Positions 12,210-26,200 of a stretch of 64,000 bases of DNA are shown one piece after another. A model generated the notes under the pieces. It ran no database searches and was not told the DNA's origin. It saw only the letters and a program-made list of their open reading frames with translations. Both the position numbers and the translations under genes were made by a program. This stretch comes from Heterotrichella gracilis (taxonomy: Eukaryota; Sar; Xanthophyceae; Tribonematales; Xanthonemataceae). The DNA is taken from positions 17,594-81,593 of the forward strand of contig JAULBX010019632.1 in the NCBI GenBank assembly GCA_032358255.1, given 5' to 3'. Positions within the stretch are counted from its first letter, which is position 1. Each line of letters starts with the position of its first letter.

Positions 12210-13390
12210 ATGCTCCTCATCCAGGGGAAACCCTTGAATGCCCGCACTGGCAATATCTTGGACACCGTGTTGCAGAACGAGTTCTTGTTGCAGAGCACAC
12301 ACGGGTTCTTGACCTCTTCTCACACAACGGTGCCTTTTCATAAGCACATCTACGTGCTGCAAGGAGAGTTTGCAACCATAAATTTGGCCCTTGAGGCCCC
12401 AAACTTGCAGATTGGATCTGAGGATGCCACCACATGCATAATTGTTGTGCTGGTTTGCAAAGAAAGACGCACAGCCTTTGTGGCTCACTTTGATAGCACG
12501 GAGCCACGGGTCCTGGATCCAGTCTTGCGTCCTGTGCTGGAAAAATGCCAAGTTCCAGATCTATTCATAGTGGGCGCATACAGCGACAACAAGGGGGTTG
12601 GCAGGGCTGCGGCCCACCAGCTGCTGGCCTACTTCCAGAATACCGCCACCCAAATCAACCTCTGCCTGGCGTGTGTGGCAGACAATAACACCGCTGCAGA
12701 CGGTACGTGTGGGTCCTGTCTGAAGGAACCCCTTGAAACCCTAATTTTACCCTCCCACCTTCTCCAAAAAGGGGTTCTGTCTGCGCTGTCTGCAATTGCC
12801 GTGGCTTCCACGACCGCATCAAACCCTCAATACCCTACCGCCGGTAGTACCCTGGATCGCCTGTGTAGACCAGGTTTCCAGCGTGCAAACCCGGATTAAT
12901 CACATTAAAATCCTTGAAAGTTTACCCCAATCCTACCCCCCAGCACCAACCATCTACAGGAAGCCCGTGCAGCAGGAGCCTGATTGTGGACACCGGGATT
13001 GGCCTTGCGTTTCCAGGCAGCTTTCCTGACAGAGGCCCACTGCTACCAGCCCGAATGGCCAGGCTATGGCACCCCGTGAGGCAACCACATGGGATGACGC
13101 AAGTGTACAACCCAGCAGATGCAAAGCTCCACTTCATGTTTGATGTTGGAGACCTGGGTGCGCACCTGCAGTACCTTCGCCAGTTGTCTAGGCTGATAGG
13201 CCTGCCAGATCAAGTAGTGCTGGATGCCACCTCAACCTCGCCGGAGCATGAAGGACCCAACTTTCTGCCTGATGTGAGGGCAGCTGTCAACTGGCTGCTG
13301 CAGCAGGCGAGGAACACCCCTTGTGCCAACTGGTTGCAATCACAATGGGAGTGGAGCGCAGCACAGGGATGTTGGACGTGTCCATCCTAG
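12210..13390 (+). CDS. NTAN1: Protein N-terminal asparagine amidohydrolase
   Basis: Exons 12210-12702, 12772-12843 and 12960-13390 join in phase to give 331 aa, close to the roughly 310 aa of animal NTAN1. The enzyme deamidates N-terminal Asn to Asp, creating a secondary N-degron for the Arg/N-degron pathway. Family landmarks: MLLIQGKPLNAR at the N-terminus; LQIGSEDATTC, whose Cys matches the catalytic Cys of the GSDDATTC motif; FIVGAYSDNKGVGR; SFPDRGPLLPARMARLW (SFQDRGP in human); and a YNPADAKLHF strand. The end of exon 2 is repeat-like (CCCTCAATACCC), so its donor at 12844 is the least certain border. Confidence 0.85.
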
Positions 13391-13790
13391 GTTTTCCTTA
13401 CAGTTGACACAGAAAAAAGGTCCACAGAACCGTATCATTCACACGTGGCCTCAAACGGAAACATTGACATTCAGCGGTCAAATTGCTGTAAAATAATTTA
13501 GCTGGAGAGGGCAAACATACGTTCTTGTAGCACTCACAAACTTGGACTGCAACGTCAGAGTCCCTCATCAGCTAGTGCCCCAAATGCACCAAACAAACTA
13601 GAACAACAGGGTCATGGAAGGCTGTTCTGCGGGTACAAGAATGGAACGGGTCATGGTCTAAATCGCGTGGGGATCAGTCCAATTCCCCACTGGCGGCAAC
13701 GCCAGAGAAGTCAAATAAACAATGGGCTCCCCCTCTGAGAGTAGGGGGGATAACGAATCCTGAGGTCTGTTGCTCGGTGCTGCAGCAGCT
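13391..13790. other. Intergenic, convergent NTAN1 / phosphate carrier 3' ends
   Basis: There is no coding signal. A TGTAA occurs at about 13488, the polyadenylation signal type used by volvocine green algae. Whether it works here is not known. Confidence 0.35.
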
Positions 13791-15867
13791 CTACTTGGGT
13801 GCAGCTGGGGGGCCGCCGCCGGTGGTGGGCCTGCGGAAGGTAGCAGGTTGTCAGGCACAGAGACCCACTGTGTTCAAGATGGCTGAACTGACGCTACAAA
13901 AGTCAGGCGGGTTGGTGGAGGGACCTGCTATGGGCACTGCTGTGACGCACATGGGTTGGACATTGGCTGAGCGACGCTGCAAACATCAGGCGGGCTGGTG
14001 GAAGGACCTGCTGGGCACACACTACTGCACAGGGTGCAAGAATGCAGTAACAAGCAAGGTTTCCAAGCCGGGCACTAGCGTGGGTACGCTGCTGACAGTG
14101 CCCGCATGACCACGCGGCATATGCAGGCGGGTGCTGGGTGTGGGGAGGGTACTCACAGTCCCACGTAGACCTTGTAGGCGTCGTAGATGCCCCACTGCAG
14201 GCCCGTGAGGGTCCCCACCATGAGGATACGGATCCCCAGCCCGCGCGTGGCCAGCGCCACCCAGCCATTCTGCTGGATCAGCTCGCTAATGGTCACGCCC
14301 TTGGTGGCGTTCAGCATCGACACCAGGTTGTCGGCGGGCTGGGACACCACCGCACAGAACACACCGGCGATGTACCCGGCTGCGAAGGACACACCCAGCT
14401 GCTCCGACTTGCTGCACTCTGACTTGGGCTTGGGCACCACGTACTTGTACAGCGCCATCACTGTGTTCTCAAAGGCACCTGCAGCAGCGACGCAGTTGCT
14501 TGGACCACTGCTTGAAGCCCTGCTAGGGGGGTGGCAGTGCTAGAGGCACTACGTGGCGCACTGCTTGGGAGGAGCAGTGCAAGAAACAACAGCGGTGAAA
14601 GTGGTTGTCACCGCTGCTTGAATCCCTGCTAGAGGCTAGCAACTCTAGAACGCGACAGTGGTGCAGGTGCTTGAGACACTGCGTGCAGCATTGCTAAGGG
14701 CTAGCATTGCTCGAGCAACAGTGATGCAGGTGCTTGTGCCCCCTGTTTGGAACACTATTTGGGAGGAGCAATGCAAGAAGCAACAGCGGTGCATGTGCTT
14801 GTCACGACACTGCGTGCCGCACTGTGTGGGCCTAGCGATACAAGGGTGGGCAGCTGGGCTTACCGAACTTCATCATGGTGTAGGGGATTTGGCGAGCCCA
14901 CAGAGGCGTCACGCCCTTGAAGAGCCTGTGCAAAGCCGAGCAATGGGTGGTCAGCCAAAGACATAAGGGTTCTGTGTGGGCGTGCAATTTGTTCAGTTTG
15001 AATCTCAAGCTTACCCGCCGACACCCTCCTCAGAGATCAGCTTGGGCATCCCATCGAACAGCCCCTTGGCGTAGCCAGGCACCGTTTGCACTTTGACCTG
15101 CACACAGTGTCTGCTGTCAGTACCCATGGGCTATGATCCACTGCCATTGGAAGCAACTCCCGGTGTCCAACGTAACTTACCTTCACGGCCTCAAAGGGGC
15201 AGAGCCCAATGTCGGCAAAGAACTCAGCAGAAGCAGAGCCAGCCAGGAAGATCAGGGTCTGGTACTTGGCTGCAAACTCTGGGCCAGCAGCATCTGAGTA
15301 CTTCCTAAATTGGAAGGCAACGGGTCAGGAATAGGCAATGGGTTTCAACAAGGACGGCGGGCAAAGCAGCAACCTTGCCTCCAACTAAGAAAACCGAATG
15401 CATACTCACTTCTTGAAGTACTCGTAGAGTCCAAACTTCCCCGCCCCCTGGATGGAATATCCAAAAGCGGTGGGCAGCCACCCCTTCACCAGCCCACCCA
15501 GGCCCTCCTCCTTCGCGATAATGCTGAAACCCTTGCCGATGGTTGGGTACTTGCCCTTGTTGGTCTGCATGCTGCACTTGACCACGTCCAGCGGCGTGAC
15601 CAGCGTGTGTGTGATCCCACAGGACATGATGCCTCCGATCACGCACGCCTGGTAGTACTCCCCAGAGTAGAGAGCAATCTTCTTCTTCTCGGCGACGGAA
15701 GCAGCGGTGAAGCTGTTGTTTGCGGCCGAGGCAAGGAAGCTTTGGCTCAGAGCAGCGAGGGGTGCGGCTGGGGTTTCCCTCTCCACTGTGGGCTTCGCCA
15801 TCCCCAGTCCTGATGGGGTGGCTGGGCTGTAGAGCCCAGCGGGCAGCATCTGAGAGAAGCGAGACAT
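13791..15867 (-). CDS. Mitochondrial phosphate carrier (SLC25A3/MPT3 type)
   Basis: Six exons join in perfect phase: 15867-15410, 15304-15181, 15097-15015, 14925-14864, 14478-14157 and 13830-13791. They give 362 aa, usual for this family. The carrier imports phosphate with protons across the inner mitochondrial membrane for ATP synthesis. It shows three Mito_carr repeats with their signatures: TPLDVVKCSMQTNKGKY, CPFEAVKVKVQT and SQPADNLVSML. Other landmarks are GWLPTAFGYSIQG and LFKGVTPLWARQIPYTMMKF. The end VYVGL|PTTGGG matches plant carriers. It is completed only by splicing to the 40-bp terminal exon; without that splice the frame stops at once. The first 60 or so residues are a probable matrix-targeting extension. 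No exon echo is visible at any of its exons, though the 14.48-14.86 kb intron has loose direct repeats. Confidence 0.93.
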
Positions 15868-17278
15868 CTTGTAACGCTCGACGGGTCTCAGATCCTTGAC
15901 TGAACCCCGAGATGTGGCCGGCCGGCGTTGCAAGGACAGCAGAAAAGAAGTTGTAGCCTTGTGGAGCGTGACTAATAACAGGGCAAAGGGAAGCCTCCGA
16001 GCCGGGCTCGCTGGCAGTGACTGGCACAGGAAAACCCTATAGTGAAACCCTAGAGCGAACCCCTCGCCCGGCGAAACCCTTGGACTTTATCCTGGCATTT
16101 TCTGGTGTCTTTCAAAGGCACCCAGCCGTCAATTGCTTTGTGTACCCATACACCTTTTATCAAAGCATCTTGGTTCGGTACTGTATTCCAAATGCCATAT
16201 GTTACAAGGAGCTTGCCACAACAGGGGTCCTTTATCAATCTCATAGGAACTTGCACAAAGCACCCCGCTGTGCGCTAGCCAGCGCACGCCCAATGCCACC
16301 ACCTCCTGGAAATGTCCAATCACAATGGATTTATTTTTCTTTTTTTATTGTTTTGAATGCCACCGGGATGCTGTTTGCACAGCCTATTTGTGCTTGGAAA
16401 AATCATGAGCAATCATTGCACCCCCAGCACCCCCTTTCTTAGCACATCTGGCTAATCTGGTTGCTAGCATAGCTATCCAGTTTCGTGCACTCGCTTGCGG
16501 CTGCAGACTGGTAACTGGTTACCATAGCCCAACTCAACATCAACCAAGTGCTCAACATGTACGTATTTTTTTCCAATTGGAGTACAGTGGTGAAGGAAAA
16601 AACCTCATGACTCACCAGTGTACAGGATATAAAACGACCCATGCGATGTCCCGCCACATGAGCACTTTGCAACATGAGTGATTCTGTTGGCAAGTCTTTG
16701 AAGCTTGCGCACGTGTGCAACCCCCTGTCTAAACAATGAAGCCCTCCTCCCTATCACCCATGTGTCACCCATGTGCCACCCATGTGATACCCATGTGTCG
16801 CCACTGTATATGCAGCATGCAACTCTTGTTCAACATAGGTGCCTGAGGGCGTCAACTGCAGCTGGCCACACTACTCCAAGTGGTGTGGCACCGGCGGTGC
16901 CTACAACATGTCTTATAATACAGGATATGCATGATGCATGATGCAGAAACGTTCTGAGAAAGCCCATTTGTAGGAACTACGCAGTCGCCAACCCTGCGCA
17001 GTGATGGTGTGCGTGCTGGGGCAACACCCTGGCCACCAACCCAGGTCCCAAATCGCACTTGTGCGCTCACATGTCTGCTGGCGCATCCCTGTTCTGCACA
17101 TGCAGAGGGTTGCAGGAAGCAGGGAAGCAGGTTGCTATGAGCGCACAGGAGTGCTCTGCTCTCCAGAAACCTGGGCGCCAGATCACGCGTCTCCCTGGGA
17201 TCAATTCCCAGCCCTGCGCAAGGGCCTCAGCGGGACATCCGCCCGCACCACCCCACGCTCCCCGTTAAATTGTTGTAC
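15868..17278. other. Intergenic: phosphate carrier promoter and LamG gene 3' region, with exon echo
   Basis: I see no supported gene here. From about 17060 to 17220 lies a decayed copy of the terminal LamG-gene exon (17279-17421), about 220 bp downstream of it on the minus strand. The rest holds no recognisable feature except short CCCATGTG repeats near 16760-16800. Confidence 0.5.
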
Positions 17279-20200
17279 TCAAATGTCTGCTGGCACATCC
17301 CTGTTCTGGCCTGGCAGGGGGCTGTAGGGTCCAGGGAAGCCAGGCGGCTTGGGGCGCACCGGGGTACTCTCCAAAAACTCGGGAGCGAGGTCGTGGGCCT
17401 CCTCGGGATCAATTGCCAACCCTGGGAAAGGGCAAATAGGTGAATACAAAAATGAATTACTTAAAAATAGTAGATTTGGTCCATGCCGCAGCTTTTTATG
17501 TTGGCAGCCCGTTTGGGACAGAGGCAGCACCCCCGCAACAGACATGTGCAGAGCTGGTCACTGACATGGTCAGGTCCATGGCATGCATGCGTGCACAACT
17601 ATAGGCGCAAAGAATCAGGTTCACAAATTGATGCACAGTTCTGTGGACCAAAATGGGACCCACCAGCGTCAGGCTCTTGGCGAGGCACCAGCCTGAACTG
17701 AAGGTTAGGGCGTCAGGTTTAGGGTTAAGAGTTTGGGGTTTAGGGTTTAGGGTTGAACATACCTGCATAAGGGTCTTGGCGGGGCACCAGCCTGGCCACA
17801 CCACGCTCCACTGCGGGGAAAGCGTTGTAAATGGAATCCCGGAAAATGAAGGTGAAGAATCCCAGCGCGGTGATCCCCAACAGGGACACGAGCACGGTTG
17901 CGATGGTTGCACCCACGTGGTGGTGGGTGGTGGTGGGTGTGGAAGGGGGGGTGCTGCTGCTGGATGCGGGCGTTGGGGAGGCGCTGGGGGTGGCGGAGGA
18001 GGGAGGGGAGGGGGATTGGCCCTCGCCACCTGCAGAGGGAATGGGGACTGCAGTCAAAACACTCACCATGATGCACCAACTGTTCTATTCAACTGGTAAT
18101 ATTGACGGAATGTGCGGAGCTATTTAACGATCGTTGCGCAACATGCACCTTATGTGGTGGCAAATACTTCAAAATCCAACAACCCCACAAAAGCTTGTGG
18201 TACCTATACTCTTAAACACGGGACTAAAGTACCCCCCTTGTATAAACAGGCTGCCAAGGACTCTGCAGCTGCCATCATGTTGCTTCAATGCATGCTCCAA
18301 TTTTGATGGTGAGTCACATTCTTGCTGATGCATCCTGTTGCATCTACCTCCAAATGCCCCGGGGCAAGTCACTTGTCAATCCTGGTGCAAGCGGCTTTAA
18401 GTTGTTTCATCTCAATCTAAAGAAAAGGCCGTGCACCACAACATGTGTGGTCCTAATTCCATACATTACACTTGATTACACTTGACAGACAGCTGCAGTG
18501 CCTACACCTGAACCTTCAACCCGACACACCCGTGTTGCCCCCATGTGGGTGCACATTACGCACCGTAGCTGCCTATGCATGTCGCCAGGATAATGCAGTG
18601 AGATTCATTGCTGCTGACAGAAGTAGCCAGTTAATTATGACTCATAATTAATGCAGTGCATCCAAGGTGCTGTGTTTGGAAGGCTATATAGTTGTTGTGG
18701 TTAATGGTCAACTAAAAAATTGGGCGCTGGATGCACACGGGTGGCAAGGGTCATTTCCCTCCATCAATGAAGGTTCAAATGTAAAAGCGTGTTCCTTGGC
18801 CAAGCTGGCTGGTGCTGCTGTCCTGCCTGTAGAAACGCAAATTGAGCAACAACCAAGCTGGGGAGGGAATACATTTTCGCATTTGAACCACCATTGATGA
18901 GGGGAACTCCACTGATGATGACCTCTGCCACCTGTCTGACAAAATTTTGAATTTGAATAATGAGCATCGAGGACGCCCGGATCGCCATTTGTGACCTTTA
19001 GAGGGGATGCTATCCACTTGGCATGCAATATTGATCCTCCTGTCCGCTCGCCTCAACATGCGCCATTCATAGGCACCCCAAAAAGGTCAAGAAATGGTTC
19101 CACTCCAAAAATGAAATTTAAAGGCAAACATTTTGGCCTCAACCGCACACACAGCCTGTTTTGTTTTGTGTGTGTGGCAAAGGCCATTGCCATTGCCATT
19201 GCCATTGCCAGTGCCAGTGCCAGTGCCAGTGCCAGTGCCAGTGCCAGTGCCAGTGCCAGTGCCAGTGCCAGTGCCAGTGCCAGTGCCANNNNNNNNNNNN
19301 NNNNNNNNNNNNNNNNNNNNNNNNNNNNNNNNNNNNNNNNNNNNNNNNNNNNNNNNNNNNNNNNNNNNNNNNNNNNNNNNNNNNNNNNGCGGCTGCACAG
19401 CATTGGCCGGAGTTGCAATCATGCTTGTTAATGGCCTGATCAATACTACAGAGTTCCACTGGTACAGATAGATTAGTACTCTGATCAGTACTCAATAATG
19501 TATCCTCAATACTTACTATACCCTATTCCATATTACTAGCCTTATACTAATAAAATACTCTGACCAGTACTACCTATCTGTTATGAGTATTCAGTATGAT
19601 ATGCCATAGTGGCCCGGGCAACATCAATCAATTCAAATCTGTGCCACTGGCGCACGAGCGCAAAGATATCACAAGACTTGAAGGACCCTATGAACCACAC
19701 GCAGGCTGACCTATATGAACAAATCAGCCTGTTTGGGGTTTGTAAGGCCCTTGAATCTTGTGATATATTTGCCCTTGTGCGCCATGCATACCTGGCGCAA
19801 AAGGTCACAATTGCAGCAACATAAAAAGGAATTCTTTACTGGGAATGAAGAGATGCGACCAGCAACGTGCAATTGCGACCCCTTGTGTATACTGGATTGC
19901 ATGCAGTTTCAAATTGCAGACATCCCTGCTGCTGTGGCTGCATCCCAGCTGGCATACGCACACGGCTAGAACCCTAAACCCTAAACCCATCACGCCAACT
20001 GAGATCTTAGTGCGTAAGGTGCAAGTGGCCCTGCAACTATACATGCATTTAACCCCTTCATGCACATGCACATTTGAGACCTGGGGGCCTGCGCCACCCA
20101 CCTGCTGTGGTTGGTGTGTCGGGCGGCGTCTCCTCATTCCTGTAGCACCTTGATGGGCTTGTCCGGGTGCACACGTAGCCATCCTCAATCTGCGGAGAGG

Positions 20201-23200
20201 GACAGGGGAGGGTGCAAGTGGGTGCGCACAGCTGTGTTGCTGCTAGCACGTGGCACAGGGCTGGTATATCGTATGTCCCTGTGGGTACACAACGGGGCAA
20301 ATTACATGTGTGCCAAGGGGGTGCAGGGTGAATGGTGTACTGGGCAAGGCATTGCTATCCCTGTAGCACCGTGAGGGGCTGGTCCGGGTGCACACATATC
20401 CATCCTCAATCTGCGGGGAGGAACAGGGGAGGTGCTATGGATGGAGGGAGCCGCTGGCACAATGCAGGGGGCTATTAATGCATATTGTGTGCACACTCCG
20501 GATTTGTTCCCAAGCATGCATCCCCAGACCTGCGCCTTGCATATGTGTAGCTGCACGCATTATAATTTCCCCCGCTCCACATCTGTGCCTGGGTCGCACT
20601 CCTCTGCCCCTTCTACAACCCCATGTGCACAGTCTGTACCCTCAGGGTTTTCACACTTTACAAGTGGAGGCTTGGTGCAGCTTTTGCTAAGCACCCCCGT
20701 GTATCCAGAGTCCGGGTCCCACATTTTACATTAGAACATTAAATGGATCAATCCCCCCCTCCTTTTCCCAAAATTGTAGATATACCTTGCATGTGTGGCT
20801 GCATCCATCCCCGTCCACGACAGTCCCTGTATCGCACTCCTCCGCACCCTCCACCACGCCATCGCCGCACACAGACACCCAGCGCACAACCTGGAAACGC
20901 ACCAATTAATTCATCAATGAAGAAATGTAGTAATAATGCTGTAGTATGCAGCGTGTCCTTTTACGCCATGAAAAAGCAAGCCTGTTGATTGATTGCTTCA
21001 TTGCGTATGCCTTGATGCAGGGGCACTCTGTAGTGGGCGAGGATGTCGATCCATCTCTATAATCACAACAATCCTCCTCTATGATCACAACAAAATCACC
21101 CCTACGTTCACAGCAATCCACCTTTGATAACAACAAATCACCGGCCTCCATGATCACAACGATCCACTCTGCCAGGCTCGCATTGCAACGACCAGCCGAC
21201 TTTTGCAGATTGGTATAGGCTGAACTGATCCAACAGCTGCCTGTCACTGCACATGACAGCAAGCCTCGTGGATTGGTTCAGCCTGGTCCAAATCTAGCTA
21301 AAGGCGGCTGGTGTTTACAATGCAAGTTTGGCAGAGCGCCAGACTCCCACTGTGGAGACACTTGACTCTAGCATTCACCAGACTTCCTTCACCCTACACC
21401 CTACACTTTGAAGCCCTGCTACCCTGCACCACCCACCACCAACTGTGCGGTTTCTTTTAAATCAGGTTTAGGGTTTGACCATAACCCAAAACCCTAAAAC
21501 CCCAAACCCTCCAGCCTCCACCCTGCGCCACTCACCACCCACTCTGCCGTCTCAAGATGTGCAGGTCATGCCGCGTGGCATCCTTCACACTGAACCCAGA
21601 GCCTCAACCCAAAACCAAATACCCTAGTAATGCCCTGAAACCCTCCACCCTGCGCCACGCCCCACCCACTCGATTGCTCCGGGGTGTGTAGGTCATGGCC
21701 ATACACTAAATCCCTAAATATTAACATCCAACACCCTTAAACCCTGCAGACTGCCCCACACATCTTGTGTCTGCTTTAATGCAAGGCCGTTCTGTGTGGC
21801 GAGCAATGCCAATTCCTCTGATCACCAATCCAAATCTGCCAGGGTGTCCTGTGGCAACTAAAGGAATTGGCATCTACGCCCTCTGTAGAGCGGCGACGTA
21901 TTAAAGCAATGCAAGACGGTGGCCCATGCCGCGCAGTTTAAAGTGTATCTGGCGTAAGGTTTGACGATTAGGGTGTAGGGTACCCTACACGTGAAGTGTA
22001 TGGCCATGACCTGCGTATTAGAGGAACCGTACCCAACCGTATATCTGACATCATGCCTTCACTAAAACCTGCAACCCAGCGCCACTCCACTTCCTCCAGG
22101 ATGTGCAGGTTGTGGCCCTACCCTAAAACCCTAAAACCCAACCCCGACACCCTTGGAACCCTGCAACCTGCGCCACCGTGTTGCTTCCTGCGCGCATGCG
22201 TGGGCGCTTTGTTGTGGTGAGGATGTCGATTCCTCTGGCCACCAATGAAATCATGCCCATGTGTCCAGCGGCGATCAGAGAAATCCACCATTCTCACAAT
22301 AATAGAGCACCCCCGCTTCAGCACAGAAACGAGACGGTGGCGCAGGTTGCAGGGTTTGTAAACAATTTACAGGGTTTAAGGTGTTGGATTTAGAGATTTA
22401 AAGTGTAGGGTGTAGGGTATTGCTATAATCCTACCAGGGGAGAACTCGTACCCAGGGGAGAACTCGTACCCTCCCATACCCTATACCACAATCTCAATAA
22501 TCCTGCAACCCTGCACTACTCACCACCCACTCCATCTTCTCCAGGATGTGCAGCTCCTGGCTGTACCCTAAAACCCTTAAACCCTAAGCCCCAATACCCA
22601 TGCCCTTGTAACCCTGCACCCTGGGCCACCGCCTTGTTTCTGATTTATGCGTGGGCGCTCTGTAGTGGCAAGGATGTCAATTACTCTGGTCACCAACGGA
22701 GTTCCGCCAGTGTGTCCCGTGGCGCCCGGAGGAATTGAGCATCCTCACCACAATAAAGCGCCCACTCATGAGCGCAGAAGCAGGACGGTGGCGCAGGTAT
22801 CAGGGATGAGATGTTGGGTCTAGGGGCGTAGGGTGTGGGTGTAGGGTATGGCCACACCCTGCAGGCCCATGCCCCGTGGCGTGCTTCACATCAAACCCTG
22901 AACCCTACCCCTAAAACCTACTTTGAAACCCTGCGCCACTCACCTCCCACTCAGGCTTCTCCAGGATATACAGGTCGTGACCATGCCCTAAAACCCTAAA
23001 CCCCACACCCGATACACCACAAAACCTGCAACCTGCGCCACCGTCTTGCTTCTGTCAATGCCTCGAGCTCGGTAGTGCCCAGGATGTCAAGTCACCAATT
23101 GGACTCTGCCAGAATGGCCTATGGCAACTAAAAGATCGACACCCTGGAAACAACAGAGCTCCCAAGCAAATGCGTAGAAGCAAGACGGCGGCGCAGGTTT

Positions 23201-26200
23201 CCAGGGTTGCAAGGGGTGTCAAGTGTCGGGTCTAGGGGTGTAGGGTGTAGTGTAGGGTCATGCCCTTGCCCCGTGGCGTGCTTCACACGAAGCCCTGAAC
23301 CCTAGTCCTAAACCCTACCTTGAAACCCCAAACCCTACGCCACTCACCACCCCCTCCGAATCTCTAGGATGAACAGATTGCGGCCATACCCTACACCCTA
23401 AATCCCTAAACCCCAATCCCAGCACCCGATACATGCATGCAAACTTAACCACTGCAACCTGCGCCACCATTTTGCTTCTGTCTATTGCCTGGAAGCTTGG
23501 TAGTGTCCAGGGCGTCAATTCTTTGGTCACCAATTGGATTCTGCCAAAGTGTCCTGTCGCAACAAAGGTTTAACACCCTAGAAACAACAGAGCTCCCAAG
23601 CATAAGTGCAGAAGCGAGACGATGGCACAGATTTCAGACCTTGGGACAATTGGGTTTAACGGATATCAGGTGTAGGGTGTAGGGTGTAGGGTGTAGGGTG
23701 TAGGGTGTAGGGTGTTACCACAACCGGAACATTCTGAGAGCCAGTACCCTGCCATACACCTGGCATGGTATATCTAGGGGTGTAGGGTGTGGGGGACCCA
23801 CCCTACCCTCAATAAATCCTGCAACCCTGCGCCACTCACCGCCCACCCGGGCTTCTCCAGGATGTGCATGCCCGTCGCGACCTTTACGCTGAACCCCAAA
23901 ACCCTAATTCTAATCAACAAACCCTGCTCTGAAACCCGCCACTCTCCACCCAGCGCCACTCACCACCCACTCAGGTTTCTCCAGAATGTGGAGATCGTGG
24001 CCATGCCCCGTGGCATCCTTCACACTGTATCCAGAGCCCTCATCAAACTGCCAGTACGCCACCAGATCTGCATGCGGTGGCAACACGTGTCAAGGTCCAA
24101 TTCCATTATACATGGCTTATATTATCTAATGTGGGGAGGGGAAACGCGGGGCGTCACGCTACACAGCATGTACATGGCCCAAACATGCCCCATGGACATT
24201 TGGGTCTACCCCCGGTGCGTTACAAGTACACCTCCACATCTCCCTCCTTGCGGCGCAGGTGCGCCTTCATGGGCCCGCACACCTGCTCGCTGCTGCAACC
24301 CTTAGCCATAAACCCTGACCCATGACCCCTAAACGTGATGCCTTTCATTCTATAATAATACTCTCACCCAAACCTTGTACCTGGGTGATTAGGGTCCACC
24401 CAGGTGGATCAAATTCCTAATCTCAAAGTAAAAACCCCTAAGCCATGACCCCTACGCAAGATGTTCTAAAACTCATAACATTCCTGATTTGTCTTAAACC
24501 CTTACCTAGGTCATTTGGGTCCACCCCGGGTGCATCAAAGTCCCCCATTGCTTTCTCCCCCTTGCGAAGCAGGTGCGCCTTCATGGCACCCCACACCTGC
24601 TCGCTGCTGCGCGCCCTAATCCCGAACCCGTGACCCAGACCCCTCTGTAAAATGCCTTAAAATCTATAAAAAAAACACCTCATTCCAAACCCCGTACCTG
24701 GGTCATTTGGGTCCACCCCGGGCGCATCGAAATCCCCCTCCGCTTTCTCCCCGTTGCGCCGCAGGTGTGCCTTCATGGCACCCCACACCTGCTCGCTGCT
24801 GCGCGCCTTCTTCCAAATGCGCACCTCGTCAATGACACCAAAGAAGTCCTGGGCGCCATATTCCTGCTCCCACCAATCCTGGGTGGGGCCCAGGGAGCCT
24901 GCACAAATGGAAAACATGAAGTACATGTAAATCTCAATTACCACCCTGGAAATTCCAGCCAAACTAGGATATATAGAAAAAGAAGTTTTAAATCTGGTGG
25001 TAAATGCCCTGGGCGCCATCTTAATCGAAATTATGTAGTAATTTGATTCCAACCAATATCATATGAACTGGTATCACACCGATACGTATTGCTCCTCTTC
25101 CCTCCCGGGTCTGGGGTGAACACACCGAGGCCCCTTATGTCCATATCACAGGCACACCGACGCACCTTCATCAGAGTCAAAGCAGCCCCCCACGCAGTCC
25201 TGCTCCCGCCCAATCACCAGCGTCCCTCCCGAGGGTATCTCCTTCCCCTTGCCACGTGTCACACTCCAAGACAGCTTCCCATCCAGGTACATGTCAGTGG
25301 CACCGCTATCAGAGCGCCACGTCACCGCCACATGATGCCAGGAGCCATCGGTGGATGATATGCCGCTGGTGTGGTCGTCCCACCCCCCTTCATCCTCCAT
25401 CACGCCAATCCCCCTGCGCAGGGGTAGGTAATCAACAAATCATTCACTGGACCTTTTTTTGAATATATTTTGGATTTTTTGTAAAGCCATTTTGGGCCCG
25501 CCACATGGTGCCATGAACCATCGGTGGACGATATGCCGCTGGTGTGGTTGTCCCACCCCCCCTCATCCTCCATCACGTCAACCCCCCTGCGCAGGGGAAG
25601 GTGATTAACAAAAATATTATTCTACTAGTGCTGAATACCCTGGGACCCCCACCTATTGCGTGCACAGAACCCCGGCAGGTCTTGTGCATGCAAACGACAC
25701 CAGCTAGCTAGACCCTAAGCTTCACCCTGGTACCTCATACCCTAAACACTAAACACTAAACACTGAACCATATACCCTAACCAACCACAGTGACCCATGC
25801 CACAGTGTTTGTTATGTCAGAATTAAAACGCCCAGTCCTGCAGCCCCACATACTGTGGGTCACATTGTGGTGACCAGTACCCTCCCCCAGGGTGTGTTGC
25901 AGCCATGCGCTCTGATGGCGTTCCATCATCACATCTCATTCCACAAAAGCAGGCCACTGCAGCGCGTGGTAGCAAGGCAGCAGCCAGCATGTGCGGACGA
26001 TAATTGTGATGACAGAAATCACAATCCACATGGCTGCAACATACCTACGGGGGAGGGGGTATGGGATGCCGGTGCGGGCCACAGGGACTGGCTGGTACCA
26101 CTGGAAGTTCCAACAGAACAAGCAGTATCTCACAGGCTAATCTGTCTGTACTGCTAGAACGCATGCAAGTACTTATGGGATAGGGTTTAGAACCTAGGGT

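Noticed and set aside
12060-12551. 163-codon minus-strand open frame
   Set aside because: It is antisense to the catalytic NTAN1 exon, whose plus-strand reading matches the family.
15305-16027. 240-codon minus-strand open frame
   Set aside because: It is a different frame of the phosphate carrier's first exon. The correct frame begins at 15867.
18991-19495. Several frames across the N gap
   Set aside because: They consist of hexanucleotide repeats and unknown bases.
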